DNA of 64,000 nucleotides from Profftia tarda (GCF_904848675.1 NZ_LR890047.1:186001-250000); one strand, 5' to 3'; positions 19,417 through 31,425 are shown, numbered from the stretch's first letter. Made by a program: numbers and translations. Notes: generated by a model from the sequence alone, not told the origin.

Positions 19417-21234
19417 GTGATCGAAAATCTACGTAACATCGCTATAATCGCGCATGTTGACCATGGGAAAACTACTCTGGTTGATAAGTTACTACAACAA
19501 TCCGGAACATTGGATAAACATACAGAATTTATTGAGAGAGTCATGGATTCCAATGATTTAGAAAAAGAGCGTGGTATTACCATACTTGCAAAAAATACTG
19601 CTATTAATTGGAAAGAATACCGCATCAACATTGTGGATACCCCAGGGCATGCTGACTTTGGTGGTGAAGTTGAACGCGTTATGTCTATGGTTGATTCAGT
19701 TGTTTTAGTTGTTGACTCAATAGATGGGCCTATGCCGCAAACCCGTTTTGTCACTCAAAAGGCATTTGCTAATGGTCTTAATCCAATTGTAGTTATCAAT
19801 AAAGTAGATCGTCTAGGGGCTCGTCCTGATTGGGTAGTAGATCAGATATTCGATCTTTTTGTGAATTTAGAGGCAACTGATGAACAGTTGGACTTCCCAA
19901 TTATCTATACTTCTGCTTTGAAGGGTATCGCTGGTTTAGACTATAAAGATATGGCTGAAGATATGACTCCCATGTATCAAGCGATCATTGATTACGTATC
20001 TCCACCACATGTTGAATCCGAGGCGCCTTTTCAGATGCAGATATCTCAGTTAGATTATAATAACTATTTAGGTGTTATCGGTATCGGTCGTATTAAACGA
20101 GGTAGAATTAGTCCTAATCAGCAAGTAATACTGATTGATGTTACGGGTAAAACCCGTAACGTCAAAGTAGGTAAAGTGCTCACCCATATGGGTCTAGAAC
20201 GTATAGAAACTAATTTTGCTGAAGCAGGAGATATTATCGCAATTACTGGCTTGGGAGAGCTAAATATTTCTGATACTATCTGTGCAGTAGGTCATCCTGA
20301 AGCTTTGCCTGCGCTAAGAGTAGATAAACCAACCGTTACTATGTGCTTTTGTGTTAACACTTCTCCTTTCTGCGGCAAAGAAGGAAAATATGTGACATCC
20401 CGTCAGATACTAGAGCGTTTGCAGAAAGAACTGGCTCATAATGTTGCTTTATGCGTTGAAGAAACGCAAGATGCGGATGTATTCCGGGTTTCAGGACGTG
20501 GTGAACTGCATTTGTCGGTTCTTATAGAAAATATGCGTCGTGAAGGATTTGAACTAGCAGTCTCTCGTCCTAAAGTTATCAATTGTAATATTGATGGTCG
20601 CATACAAGAACCATTTGAAAATGTTACTATAGATATCGAGGAACAGCACCAGGGTTTAGTCATGCAATCTATGGGTGAACGTAAAGGCGACGTAAAAAAC
20701 ATGGTGCCTGATGGAAAAGGCCGTATTCGTTTAGATTATATAATTCCTGCAAGAGGGCTAATCGGATTTAGAGCTCAATTTATGACGATGACATCTGGGA
20801 CAGGTCTTCTATACTCTACTTTTAGCCATTACAATGATGTTATTCCTGGCTATATAGGGCAGCGCCAGAATGGCGTACTGATCTCTAACGGTCAGGGTAA
20901 AGCTGTTTCTTTTGCTCTGTTTAATTTACAGGATCGAGGTAAGTTATTCCTGGGCCATGGCGCTGAAGTTTATGAAGGGCAAATTATTGGTATGCATAAA
21001 CGTTCTAATGATCTGACAGTAAACTGTTTAACTGGCAAAAAATTGACTAATATGCGCGCTTCTGGTACTGATGAGGCAACTACTTTAGTTCCTACGGTCA
21101 AATTGTCTCTAGAGCAAGCTCTAGAGTTTATTGATGATGACGAACTTGTAGAAGTTACTCCATTTTCACTACGCATTCGCAAACGTTATCTTATCGAAAA
21201 TGATCGCCGCCGAGCAGCTCGTGCCTGTAAGTAA
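19417..21234 (+). CDS. typA: GTPase TypA/BipA
   Basis: TypA (BipA) is a ribosome-binding translational GTPase related to EF-G. It is implicated in 50S assembly and growth under stress or at low temperature. It has 605 residues (E. coli 607). The G1 loop AHVDHGKTT lies at residues 12-20, G3 DTPGHADFGG near 75, and G4 NKVD near 129. The BipA-specific C-terminal domain is complete. The start is GTG, with GAGG (19406-19409) seven bases upstream, and gives the family's normal N-terminus MIENLRNIAIIAHVDHG. Confidence 0.98.
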   Translation: MIENLRNIAIIAHVDHGKTTLVDKLLQQSGTLDKHTEFIERVMDSNDLEKERGITILAKNTAINWKEYRINIVDTPGHADFGGEVERVMSMVDSVVLVVDSIDGPMPQTRFVTQKAFANGLNPIVVINKVDRLGARPDWVVDQIFDLFVNLEATDEQLDFPIIYTSALKGIAGLDYKDMAEDMTPMYQAIIDYVSPPHVESEAPFQMQISQLDYNNYLGVIGIGRIKRGRISPNQQVILIDVTGKTRNVKVGKVLTHMGLERIETNFAEAGDIIAITGLGELNISDTICAVGHPEALPALRVDKPTVTMCFCVNTSPFCGKEGKYVTSRQILERLQKELAHNVALCVEETQDADVFRVSGRGELHLSVLIENMRREGFELAVSRPKVINCNIDGRIQEPFENVTIDIEEQHQGLVMQSMGERKGDVKNMVPDGKGRIRLDYIIPARGLIGFRAQFMTMTSGTGLLYSTFSHYNDVIPGYIGQRQNGVLISNGQGKAVSFALFNLQDRGKLFLGHGAEVYEGQIIGMHKRSNDLTVNCLTGKKLTNMRASGTDEATTLVPTVKLSLEQALEFIDDDELVEVTPFSLRIRKRYLIENDRRRAARACK

Positions 21235-23824
21235 TGACAATATTTTTATCAAAACTACAAGTTTCTTATAATAATATTGAGTCTGAAGTTATTAGTTTAC
21301 TACATTTTATATATTTGCAACATTTCTAGAAATGTTCATCAGACTTATCTTTTGAAGATGAGTATTCATGTGTTTGTTATATTTTATAGAGTCAGGGCAT
21401 TTGACATTGCTAAAATGAGCGATCTTATATTTTCTGGTTATGTTTATTTATGATATTATAATATTGTAAGAATATGAGGTGTATCCAAATCTTACTTTTC
21501 AACTGATTATAGAAATAGTAAAATTGATATCTCAGGAGATGATTCTGCTTCAAATATATTACCATAATAAGAATGTATTTTATTTCTTGCATTAATTGAC
21601 AAGTAATAGCAATCTGTTATTGCAGATCATATATATTGTTATTTTTAATATAAAGATCATATCATATAAGTAGAGTCATGTATTACATTATGCTAATAAA
21701 AAATTTTTAGCACGCTTGTTATATTTGTCCAGAGAATAGAAAAAAGTGTTTCATCATATGCCATGAGTAATGTTTTATGCAAAATGCAGAGTTTTCTAAT
21801 AATATTTTTTGCTTTTTGCTGATCGGAGAAATCTCCATGGTCTCTGATATTAATTACCGGAAATAATTATAAGAGATTTATAGTGCTGAATAATATAAGA
21901 ATATTGTTTATTTAGGTTATTTTTTGAGTTGTGAATATTGTGCTATAGTGAGATGAACATATTTATTTTCTAGTTAATACTGAACTATAGTGCAGATATA
22001 AAAAATAACTTCTTATAGTTAAAAATTTTTTTAGAGTTACTAGGAAACAATATTCTAATAAGTTAGTACATATATTTGCTATAATTAACAGCATTTTTAT
22101 GCTTTTAACATAAAAGGCATATATAGAAATATTAGTAGATAAGTATAAATAACATAATAGCGTGCATCAGAGTACCACTATACTAATAGTAATATCATTA
22201 TTAAAAAACTTTAATACTACGATTGTTAATAGGTATTATTAATAATAATTATCTTAATATAGATTGATAAATATATTATTTTATCATTCAATAAGTTTTA
22301 TAGTAAATTGTTTTATAGATATAGAGAATCTATAAAAAGATTGAAGAGCAACGCAGCATGCTGTTTGATAAGAATAATGTTTTGAATATAAAAGATAAAA
22401 TAGATGAAAGCTTAAAGATATTTTTAAAAATATCTTTAATAAAATCAAGTAGTAAGATTATATCTAGGTAAAAGATTTAGTTATTAAGGATTATTTAGTA
22501 CATCACGTTATTACATTAGGTCTGATGTAAAAATTATTATAGATTTATGAAGAATAATAAATAATATTTAGCATCATAATATTAGTATATTACTATGCTA
22601 TATTTCTTGCTGTTCTTACTAGAGAGAAGAAACTTGATTTTAATAGTGAAAATAATCATTAGTAATAGATAATAATAAAAATATATTTATCTTCTGCTTG
22701 AGACTAATGCATTAGTCTTATAATGCATGGATAATTGCTATAGATTAGTTCTTATAGAATTTTAGTATTCTATAAATCTTAGTTTTTTAAATGATTTAAT
22801 ACTAGAACTCTCTTGTTTTATGAGAAAAATATATAATAATCTCTTGTTTTATTTCATAAATCTATATGTATTTTTTTAAAATATCAATTAGCTGCACAGT
22901 TAATATTTCCTAGGACATCTTTAGGATGTATAAATCAATAAATAAATCCCTAATTTCTTATTTATTAGTATATCATTGCAATATTAAGATATATTTGAGT
23001 AATCTTATAATATATTAATTCAATTTATGATGGCTATTTTGGTAGATCTTTTAAAAAATTGTGTGTCAGCAGTACTATCCTATGAATATTAAGGTGCATG
23101 TAATTTTATATCTGTATCAGGATACATCTATGAATATATATTTTTTAGATATTTTTATATAATGTTCAGAGGTAATATTTATATGCTGACAGCATATATC
23201 TTATCACTTTTTAAACACAAAATTTTAAGAGATTCAGGTAATATAATTATTTTTAAATAAATATTTTTTCTTTTATAATTTAATATGCCACTCGCATTCT
23301 ATTTTGCTTTCTTGTTTGATATTTAGTGAGTTCAAGTAAAAATTTATTGATGGTCTCTCACGATGCACATACTAAACTTTAAGAACTTTATTAATCGCTC
23401 ATTAATTAGCTTTTCAAAAAATTTTTTAGCATATTACGTAAAACTTATGAAATATTCATTTAATAGTATAGTGGTATTCTTATGTAAGAGATTGATATAC
23501 TTTTGGATGTCTTGTTTAGATAGCAAGATATATTTTATGGAGATTAAAACTATTTATTCAAAATCAAGTATCAATTAAATATATTAAAGAAATTTAATCT
23601 TGTACTAAATTAAATATATAAATAGTTAAGATAGCTAAATAATGAATGAAATGATAAATCGCAGATTCACTATAGTTAAACTCCAGTGAGATATCTAGAA
23701 GTAAACGCTTGAAATATAAAATAAATCTGTTATTGTTTATGTTGCTATCTACTTATTTAGATTAGTTTTTGATAAAATATTATATTTATATAATATTACT
23801 GTAAATTATCTCGATAGATAATCA
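21235..23824. other. 2.6-kb gene desert at a convergent gene boundary
   Basis: No gene is recognisable. A 71-codon frame at 23363-23578 has no Shine-Dalgarno and no family resemblance. A 28-nt A+T-only palindrome lies at 22412-22439, a 9-bp hairpin at 22752-22775, and a 13-bp direct repeat (TCTCTTGTTTTAT) starts at 22809 and 22840. Genes to the left are all + and genes to the right all -, so transcription converges here. A weak 7-bp hairpin abuts the yadH stop (23805-23822). Confidence 0.5.
22412..22439. repeat. 28-nt perfect A+T palindrome
   Basis: TTAAAGATATTTTTAAAAATATCTTTAA is its own reverse complement apart from no mismatch at all; key bases are the two GATAT/ATATC blocks around a T5A5 centre. 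It lies in the convergent gap between typA and yadH. Composition makes shorter palindromes common here, so this one is only mildly notable. Confidence 0.4.
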
Positions 23825-24595
23825 TCAAGTGCGTAAACCGTATCCGTGTTCTATTAAATGCCAAAGAATAAGGTAGAACAGCATAATAAAAGCCAGCAGC
23901 ACTATAAATGTAAATACCAGTGGAACATCTTGAATGCCAAGGAAACCAAAGCGGAATCCGCTAATCATATAAATGATAGGATTTATCTTTGATACGTCTT
24001 GCCAGAAAGTAGGTAAAACTGTTAGCGTGTAGAACACACCTCCTAAGTATATTAGTGGAGTTAAAACGAAGGTTGGGGCAAGACTGATATCATCGAAGGT
24101 CCTAGCAAATACTGCATTCAGCAGTCCTCCAAGTGAGAATAAAATAGCTGTACATAGTAGAGTTGTAGCTATAATTATCCAATTATGTACATGTAACGGG
24201 ACAAAGAGTAAAGATACCAGAGTCACTAAGATACCCACGCATAAACCTCGAGCAGTACCTCCCCCAACAAAACCAGCAATAATAATATGTGTTGGTACAG
24301 GGGCTACGAGCAGTTCTTCAATATTGCGCTGAAATTTAGCACTGAAAAATGATGAAGCCACATTAGCGTAGGAGTTCGTCATAACAGACATCATTATTAA
24401 GCCGGGGACAATAAACTGCATATAATGAAAGCCCTGTATCTCTCCAACACGAGGACCAATAAGGTTACCGAAAATAATGAAATATAGTGTCATAGTCATC
24501 ACTGGCGGCATGAGTGTTTGTATCCAAATGCGGGCAAAACGATTAATTTCTTTGCTCCAGATGCTTTTTAGCGCAATCCAATATATTGCAGTCAT
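23825..24595 (-). CDS. yadH: ABC-2 type exporter, permease subunit YadH
   Basis: YadH is the membrane subunit of an ABC-2 family exporter whose substrate is unknown. It has 256 residues, the same as E. coli YadH, and aligns end to end. About six membrane segments are visible, with the ABC-2 signature region (SSFFSAKFQRNIEELLVAPV) near residues 78-98. GGAG lies seven bases before the ATG. The ATPase gene yadG lies immediately upstream with 15 bases between, so the two form an operon. Confidence 0.96.
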   Translation of the reverse strand: MTAIYWIALKSIWSKEINRFARIWIQTLMPPVMTMTLYFIIFGNLIGPRVGEIQGFHYMQFIVPGLIMMSVMTNSYANVASSFFSAKFQRNIEELLVAPVPTHIIIAGFVGGGTARGLCVGILVTLVSLLFVPLHVHNWIIIATTLLCTAILFSLGGLLNAVFARTFDDISLAPTFVLTPLIYLGGVFYTLTVLPTFWQDVSKINPIIYMISGFRFGFLGIQDVPLVFTFIVLLAFIMLFYLILWHLIEHGYGLRT

Positions 24596-24610
24596 TTGTT
24601 ATCTCCATAT

Positions 24611-25534
<924 letters not shown>

Positions 25535-27033
25535 TATTTTCACGTGCCTTTATATTCATATAGCCAGAATTGAAGATATTTATAGATGTTACATTCTGGT
25601 TAATAATATCGATGCTGTGTAAATTTCTCTAAGTCATGCTATTTTAGCATGTAAATAAAAAAATATTGATCATATTTATCTAGTACTCGTATAAGTTCTT
25701 CACTAAGAACGAACTAATTATTTTCTTTCTTGGCATGATCAGAGGTATTCTATTTTTATTAAAGAAATAGATATTTTAGCAGGATTTTAATATTAATTAT
25801 TTCTAATAACTTCTTTGTTTTAGAGTAACATGAAACTTACTCAGTTTTCTCATTTAAAATATAAGAGGATATCTAGGTTTATTAAGAATCTATATTTATA
25901 AATGAAGTAATTATTTTATGAATCTAATAATATTACTGTGTATTACTTATTTTCTTGTCTTAAGATTCTTACTTTAAAATTAATTGCAATGAAGAAAGAA
26001 TAGTTTTCAATTAGGGCTAGGTCTTGTATTATTAAAATTAATATACTAAATTCATATATTTGTTGTTCTGTTATTGTCTTGATATCTTATTATAGATTCA
26101 TTATGGTATACTTGCAAAATGAGGATTAGAAAACAACTGCTGCAGGTTATGATACGTCTGAGTCTTAAAAAGACCTGAGATCTATAGATTATAGTATTTT
26201 AGTCTTGCGTTATTTTCTCCTATAAATATAGATTCATATCATTATACTCTCAACATAGCATTCTAGAAATCTTATTTATTTGATTATATGTAATTATAGT
26301 CTTTAATACTACAAGAAAAATAATTATTTGCTTTATCAGGTTAATAAAATAGAGAAATTTATATCATAATAAAATTAATCATATACTAAGATTAAAGTAT
26401 CTGATGTTAATATTAACTATTAACAATATATTCTCTATAGAAAAACATAAGAAGTGTAATAACAAGTTAATAATCAGCATGTTAATATAATAGATACATC
26501 TTGAGTTAAAATTTTATAATCTATTATCAATGTTAAAATTGTAGCAGTAAAAGATATACTAAAAAGCTCTATATATTACCCCTCTAATCGACTGTGCTTG
26601 ATTATTCTAAGAATATTAAAATTATATATGTATAATACATACCAATTAATCATTGTTCTTAAGAAAATTTTTATTTAAGAAATACTTATCCCATTTCTTC
26701 TGATTTTTAATGCCTTGTCATTATTGTCTGCTATATTAAATACAATGTACTTTATTTAACAAGATCTTTAGTACGTGGAATACGCAGTCAAATTAACCTT
26801 AACATCAAGGGTATTGCATTAATCTTATATATTTTTAAAGGATATTACTAATAGTTAAAAATAGAATCACTATCTTGCCAATATCGATTTACTAGCTATT
26901 GGCATATCCTTTTTTAAAATTTTAAATAGGATATGCCTACTCTAGGAGAATAATCAATCAATAATACCAATATTATCATGGCATGAAAAATAATAATAAT
27001 CTGATAAGTGCCTCTCTTATTAAATTATAAAAT
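25535..27033. other. gene-free stretch between yadG and eno
   Basis: No gene is recognisable in 1.5 kb. A 7-bp hairpin (CATGCTA, loop TTT, TAGCATG) lies at 25635-25651, about 100 bases upstream of yadG. A stronger inverted repeat at 26901-26937 is listed separately. Confidence 0.5.
26901..26937. repeat. 10-bp inverted repeat downstream of eno
   Basis: GGCATATCCT pairs with AGGATATGCC across a 17-nt A+T loop that itself contains AAAATTTT. It lies 167 bases beyond the eno stop on the - strand. It could be a back-up terminator or the remnant of one. Confidence 0.4.
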
Positions 27034-27094
27034 AGTCTAAAATTCATCAACATATTGGTGTTGCCCGTACTTTGCATGTTAAAATTTTTAGACT
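27034..27094 (-). terminator. possible composite terminator of eno
   Basis: Nine bases after the eno stop, AGTCTAAAAATT (27094-27083 read on the - strand) pairs with AATTTTAGACT (27044-27034) with one bulged base, and a small CAACA/TGTTG stem lies in the loop. On the - strand it is followed by ATTTTATAATTTA. The fold is plausible but A+T-rich. Confidence 0.4.
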
Positions 27095-27103
27095 GATACT
27101 GTA

Positions 27104-28417
27104 TTACACATTTGATATCTTAATGCTTTTATTAGAACCTGATAAAGGAGCTGGCCAGCCATGTGCAGTTAAAGCTTCTTCTATCCGAATAAGCTGATTG
27201 TATTTAGCAACACGCTCAGAACGGCTCATGGAGCCAGTCTTGATTTGTCCTGCAGCAGTACCAACAGCCAAATCAGCTATGGTTGCATCTTCAGTTTCAC
27301 CTGAACGATGGGAAATAATTGTGCCATAACCAGCTGTTTGAGCTATTTTTATTGCATTTAAAGTTTCACTCAGAGAACCAATCTGGTTAAATTTAATAAG
27401 TATGCAGTTAGCAATTCCTTGTTTGATTCCTTCCTTGAGGATCCCGCTATTTGTTACAAATAGGTCATCTCCAACCAGTTGAATTTTATCTCCCAATACT
27501 TTTGTCTGATATTTGAATCCACTCCAATCAGATTCATCTAAACCATCTTCGATGGAAACGATCGGATATTTTTTGGTCAAGTCTTCTAAGAAGTGTGTAA
27601 ATTCTTCAGACGTGAAAACTTTATTACCTTCGCTAGATAGGACATATTGACCTTTTTTATAGAATTCAGAGGCAGCACAGTCTATAGCAAGAGTAACGTC
27701 TTGACCCAGCTTATAACCTGCAGCTTCAACTGCTTCAGAAATAACAGCTAAAGCTTCTGCATTAGAACTTAAGTTTGGAGCATAACCGCCTTCGTCACCA
27801 ACTGCAGTATGCATGCCTTTAGATTTAAGCACTTTGCCTAAAGTATGAAACACTTCAGAACCTATGCGAACTGCTTCTCTAAAGGTTTTAGCTATAATAG
27901 GTTGAATCATAAACTCCTGTATATCAACGTTGTTGTCCGCATGGGCACCACCGTTTATGATGTTCATCATAGGCATAGGCATAGAATATTTTCCCAAAAT
28001 ACCATGCAGTTCAGAAATATGTGCGTACAGTGGTAATCCTTTAGCAGCAGCTGCTGCTTTAGCCGCAGCCAGAGATACAGCTAAAATAGCGTTAGCGCCG
28101 AAATTACATTTGTTTTCTGTACCATCAGCATCAATCATAATTTGATCTATATATGATTGATTTTTAGCATCTCTACCTAGAATGGCTTGCGCTATTGGGC
28201 CGTTTACAGCGTCCACAGCTTTCAGGACACCTCTACCCATAAAACGAGATTTGTCATTATCACGTAGTTCTAGTGCTTCACGCGAACCAGTGGAAGCACC
28301 AGATGGAGCGGCAGCCATACCTAAAAAACCACCTTCTAGATGCACTTCAGCTTCTACAGTCGGGTTTCCTCTTGAGTCTATTATTTCACGGCCAAGCACT
28401 TTAATAATTTTGGACAT
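27104..28417 (-). CDS. eno: Enolase
   Basis: Enolase converts 2-phosphoglycerate to phosphoenolpyruvate, and in enterobacteria it is also a degradosome component. It has 437 residues (E. coli 432); the extra residues are at the C-terminus. The flexible loop SGASTGS lies near residue 40, the magnesium-site region VSIEDGLDESDW near 286, and the family signature LIKFNQIGSLSETL near 340. A GGGAGA stands before the ATG. pyrG lies 81 bases upstream on the same strand, as in E. coli. Confidence 0.98.
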   Translation of the reverse strand: MSKIIKVLGREIIDSRGNPTVEAEVHLEGGFLGMAAAPSGASTGSREALELRDNDKSRFMGRGVLKAVDAVNGPIAQAILGRDAKNQSYIDQIMIDADGTENKCNFGANAILAVSLAAAKAAAAAKGLPLYAHISELHGILGKYSMPMPMMNIINGGAHADNNVDIQEFMIQPIIAKTFREAVRIGSEVFHTLGKVLKSKGMHTAVGDEGGYAPNLSSNAEALAVISEAVEAAGYKLGQDVTLAIDCAASEFYKKGQYVLSSEGNKVFTSEEFTHFLEDLTKKYPIVSIEDGLDESDWSGFKYQTKVLGDKIQLVGDDLFVTNSGILKEGIKQGIANCILIKFNQIGSLSETLNAIKIAQTAGYGTIISHRSGETEDATIADLAVGTAAGQIKTGSMSRSERVAKYNQLIRIEEALTAHGWPAPLSGSNKSIKISNV

Positions 28418-28498
28418 TAGATATCTCCCTAATATAAGTTAAATCAAAATGACTAGGATAGATTACGTATCCTTAAGTTCTATACATATATAATTTAT

Positions 28499-30139
28499 TT
28501 ATTTGTTTTGTTTATGTTTTTGATGCTCGAGAGCTGCTTTAATAAAGCCTTTGAACAATGGATGTCCATCACGGGGTGTAGATGTAAATTCTGGATGGAA
28601 TTGAGATGCAAGAAACCATGGATGATTTGGTAGCTCAATAATTTCCACAAGCTTATTATCAGCAGAGCGGCCAGTTATAGACAAGCCTGCATCCTGAATT
28701 TTTTTTAATAGCATATTATTTACTTCATATCGATGACGATGACGTTCGAATATTTTCGATGCACCGTAAAGTTGATGAGCTAAACTGCCCTCAATAAGAT
28801 TGCACTCTTGTACACCTAAGCGCATCGTACCGCCTAAGTCATGTTCTTTTGTGTACATTTTTATGCTGCCTTTTTTATCACTCCATTCTGATATGCGCGC
28901 AATAATTGGATATTTGCAATTTGGAACAAACTCTGTAGAGTTTGCGTCAGGAATTCCCGCTACGTTACGGGCAAACTCTATTATAGCAATTTGCATGCCC
29001 AAACAAATTCCTAAGTACGGAATTTTATTTTCACGTGCATATTGTGCAGTAGCAATTTTACCTGCTATGCCGCGATAGCCAAAACCTCCAGGTACTAAAA
29101 TAGCATCAAGACCTTTCAGTATTGAAGCTCCTTTGGTTTCAATATCCTGCGAATCAATTAACTGAATGTTAACAGTTACGCTATTTTTAAAGCCACCGTG
29201 CTTTAAAGCTTCAATGATAGATTTATAGGCATCTGGCAATTTGATGTATTTTCCTACTATAACAATGCTAACTTTGCCAACAATATTATTCTCTTCATAA
29301 TTTACTCTATCCCATTCTATCATATTTGCTTCAGGACAATTTAAATTGAACTGTTTACAAATGTAAGTATCCAGCTTCTGGTATTTTAATAATCCTGGTA
29401 TTTTATAAATAGAATCAACATTCTCTAAAGAAATAACTGCTTTCTCGGGAACATTACAGAATAAAGCAATTTTTGCTCGCTCATCTGCAGGAACAGTAAG
29501 ATTTGAACGACAAATAAGTACATCCGGCTGAATACCGATTGATAGCAGTTCTTTTACTGAATGTTGTGTAGGTTTGGTTTTCATTTCTCCAGCAGCAGTC
29601 ATATAGGGCACGAGGGTTAGATGAACATACATCGTGTGTTTGCGACCTAGTTGTATCGCCATTTGACGAATAGCTTCTAGAAATGGCAAGGATTCTATAT
29701 CACCCACAGTACCTCCGATCTCAACCAGAACCACATCTTTACCTTCTCCTCCTTCAAGGATTCGTTCTTTTATTGCATTAGTAATATGAGGAACAACCTG
29801 AACGGTAGCGCCTAGATAGTCACCACGACGTTCTTTTAGAATTACATCGGAATATATGCGACCAGTGGTAAAATTATTTTTGCGGGACATTTTAGTTCGG
29901 ACAAATCGTTCATAATGCCCTAAGTCTAAGTCGGTTTCTGCGCCATCTTCGGTAACGAAAACTTCTCCGTGTTGAGTTGGATTGATAGTACCTGGATCAA
30001 CATTTATATAAGGGTCTAGCTTCATTATGCTGACGTTTAGTCTGCGAGCCTCAAGAATAGCTCCAAGAGATGCTGTAGCAATACCTTTACCCAGAGATGA
30101 TACGACTCCTCCGGTCACAAAAATATAATTAGTTATCAT
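28499..30139 (-). CDS. pyrG: CTP synthase
   Basis: PyrG aminates UTP to CTP using glutamine and ATP. From the ATG at 30139 it has 546 residues (E. coli 545). The N-terminal synthase domain starts MITNYIFVTGGVVSSLGKG. The C-terminal glutaminase has the nucleophile cysteine in GICLGMQ (near residue 379) and HPEF near 515. The frame is open 13 codons further upstream, but the E. coli start and an AGG seven bases before this ATG favour 30139. It is the first gene of a pyrG-eno unit. Confidence 0.97.
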   Translation of the reverse strand: MITNYIFVTGGVVSSLGKGIATASLGAILEARRLNVSIMKLDPYINVDPGTINPTQHGEVFVTEDGAETDLDLGHYERFVRTKMSRKNNFTTGRIYSDVILKERRGDYLGATVQVVPHITNAIKERILEGGEGKDVVLVEIGGTVGDIESLPFLEAIRQMAIQLGRKHTMYVHLTLVPYMTAAGEMKTKPTQHSVKELLSIGIQPDVLICRSNLTVPADERAKIALFCNVPEKAVISLENVDSIYKIPGLLKYQKLDTYICKQFNLNCPEANMIEWDRVNYEENNIVGKVSIVIVGKYIKLPDAYKSIIEALKHGGFKNSVTVNIQLIDSQDIETKGASILKGLDAILVPGGFGYRGIAGKIATAQYARENKIPYLGICLGMQIAIIEFARNVAGIPDANSTEFVPNCKYPIIARISEWSDKKGSIKMYTKEHDLGGTMRLGVQECNLIEGSLAHQLYGASKIFERHRHRYEVNNMLLKKIQDAGLSITGRSADNKLVEIIELPNHPWFLASQFHPEFTSTPRDGHPLFKGFIKAALEHQKHKQNK

Positions 30140-30468
30140 GCTAAACCTGAATTTTAGGTGTAAAGACGATCGACGCAATATAAGGGCACGCCAATATAAT
30201 CTAGTCCTTGATTTTATACAAAATATCTATGCTCTGATTAAAGGTTATTTGCTAAAAATTAAATTGATTCTTTAAGCGAAGAGTTTAATAGCAGTACTCT
30301 TGCTATAAACTGAAGATATCTTGCGAATTATAACTATTTTTGGAAATCATTATTAAAAATTAGTGTCAGAATATAACATTATTATTGCTTATTATGCTCT
30401 TATGCGAGCAGCCTATTTTAGCTGATCTCACTAGATATTATCTTGCTATTTTGTGTCTTTTGTATCTA
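30140..30468. other. spacer between trhO stop and pyrG start
   Basis: No gene is visible in 329 bases. Short stems occur (ATAGCA/TGCTAT near 30290-30307, TGCTC/GAGCA near 30393-30410) but none is a clear terminator. The relA and mazG genes found upstream of pyrG in E. coli are not here. Confidence 0.45.
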
Positions 30469-31425
30469 CTATTGTTGCCTGTTAATAGTATTTAATTTTT
30501 CCCTACACTCTGAATTACAGCAGCCTTTATATTTCTCAGAACAGGATGAGCACTGTATAAATAGTAAATGACAACTATTATGCAGGCAGTTAGTATGTCT
30601 GTCACAAGATATACCACATTGATGACATTTAGATATTACGTCATTGGTAACAGGTTCACCCATACGTTCATCAAAAACAAAATTCTTGCCAATAAACATT
30701 AAAGGCAATCCATGCTCACGCGCATAACGAGTATACTCAATAATTCCACCTTCTAAATGGTAAACATTTTTAAAGCCGTGATAAAGCATATATGCGCTGG
30801 CTTTTTCACAGCGTATACCGCCTGTGCAATACATAACAATTTTCTTCTCTTTATATTTCTGTAGAATATCTACCGCCATAGGAAGCTGATCACGGAAAGT
30901 ATGAGATGGCACTTCGATGGCATTATTAAAGTGCCCAACTTCATATTCATAGTAATTCCTCATATCCACAAATACTACATCTGGATCTTGCAGCATGCTG
31001 TTTACTTCTTTTGCTTGTAGGTAGTGCCCTACATTAGACGGATTAAAATTACGATCTTTAATACCATCAGCCACAATACGATTACGCACTTTTATACGGA
31101 GTACCCAGAATGATTGTCTGGTATTATCAAGCGCTATATTCATACGCAAACCATAAAAATCTGTACGAGCTTGATATAATAATTGTGTCATTGTTTTATA
31201 TAGTCTGGTCGGCACAGAGATCTGCGCGTTTATCCCTTCTGGAGCTATATAAATTCGTCCCAAAACTTTCAGTTTACTAAATGCGATATATAAATGATCA
31301 CGAAAGGTTTGTGGATTATTTATTAAGCAATATTTATAAAATGAAACTGTGGTACGTGGTTCGGTTGATTTTCGCATGAGTGTTTTCAGTTGCTGATTTG
31401 AGGTCTTATTGTGTAACACGAGCAT
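30469..31425 (-). CDS. trhO: tRNA uridine 34 hydroxylase (rhodanese family)
   Basis: TrhO (YceA) makes 5-hydroxyuridine at position 34 of certain tRNAs, the first step toward cmo5U-type wobble bases. It has 318 residues against 350 in E. coli. The rhodanese domain covers about 125-225, with the active-site cysteine at residue 200 in MYCTGGIRCEKAS. A cysteine-rich C-terminal zinc-like cluster follows (CHQCG, CDRHTNC, CSSC, CC). The basic tail of the E. coli protein is missing, with a clean stop after the cluster. MLVLHNKTSN aligns with the E. coli start. Confidence 0.95.
   Translation of the reverse strand: MLVLHNKTSNQQLKTLMRKSTEPRTTVSFYKYCLINNPQTFRDHLYIAFSKLKVLGRIYIAPEGINAQISVPTRLYKTMTQLLYQARTDFYGLRMNIALDNTRQSFWVLRIKVRNRIVADGIKDRNFNPSNVGHYLQAKEVNSMLQDPDVVFVDMRNYYEYEVGHFNNAIEVPSHTFRDQLPMAVDILQKYKEKKIVMYCTGGIRCEKASAYMLYHGFKNVYHLEGGIIEYTRYAREHGLPLMFIGKNFVFDERMGEPVTNDVISKCHQCGISCDRHTNCLHNSCHLLFIQCSSCSEKYKGCCNSECREKLNTINRQQ

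Noticed and set aside
22809..22852. 13-bp direct repeat (TCTCTTGTTTTAT twice, 31 bases apart)
   Set aside because: Only two copies with no regular spacing; not a CRISPR or tandem array.
23092..23119. dif-like sequence (GGTGCATGTAA...)
   Set aside because: Only the left arm resembles the XerC half-site; the right half does not match, so it is not a recombination site.
30140..30178. N-terminal extension of pyrG (13 codons)
   Set aside because: The E. coli start and a ribosome-binding site support 30139; the extension has no counterpart.
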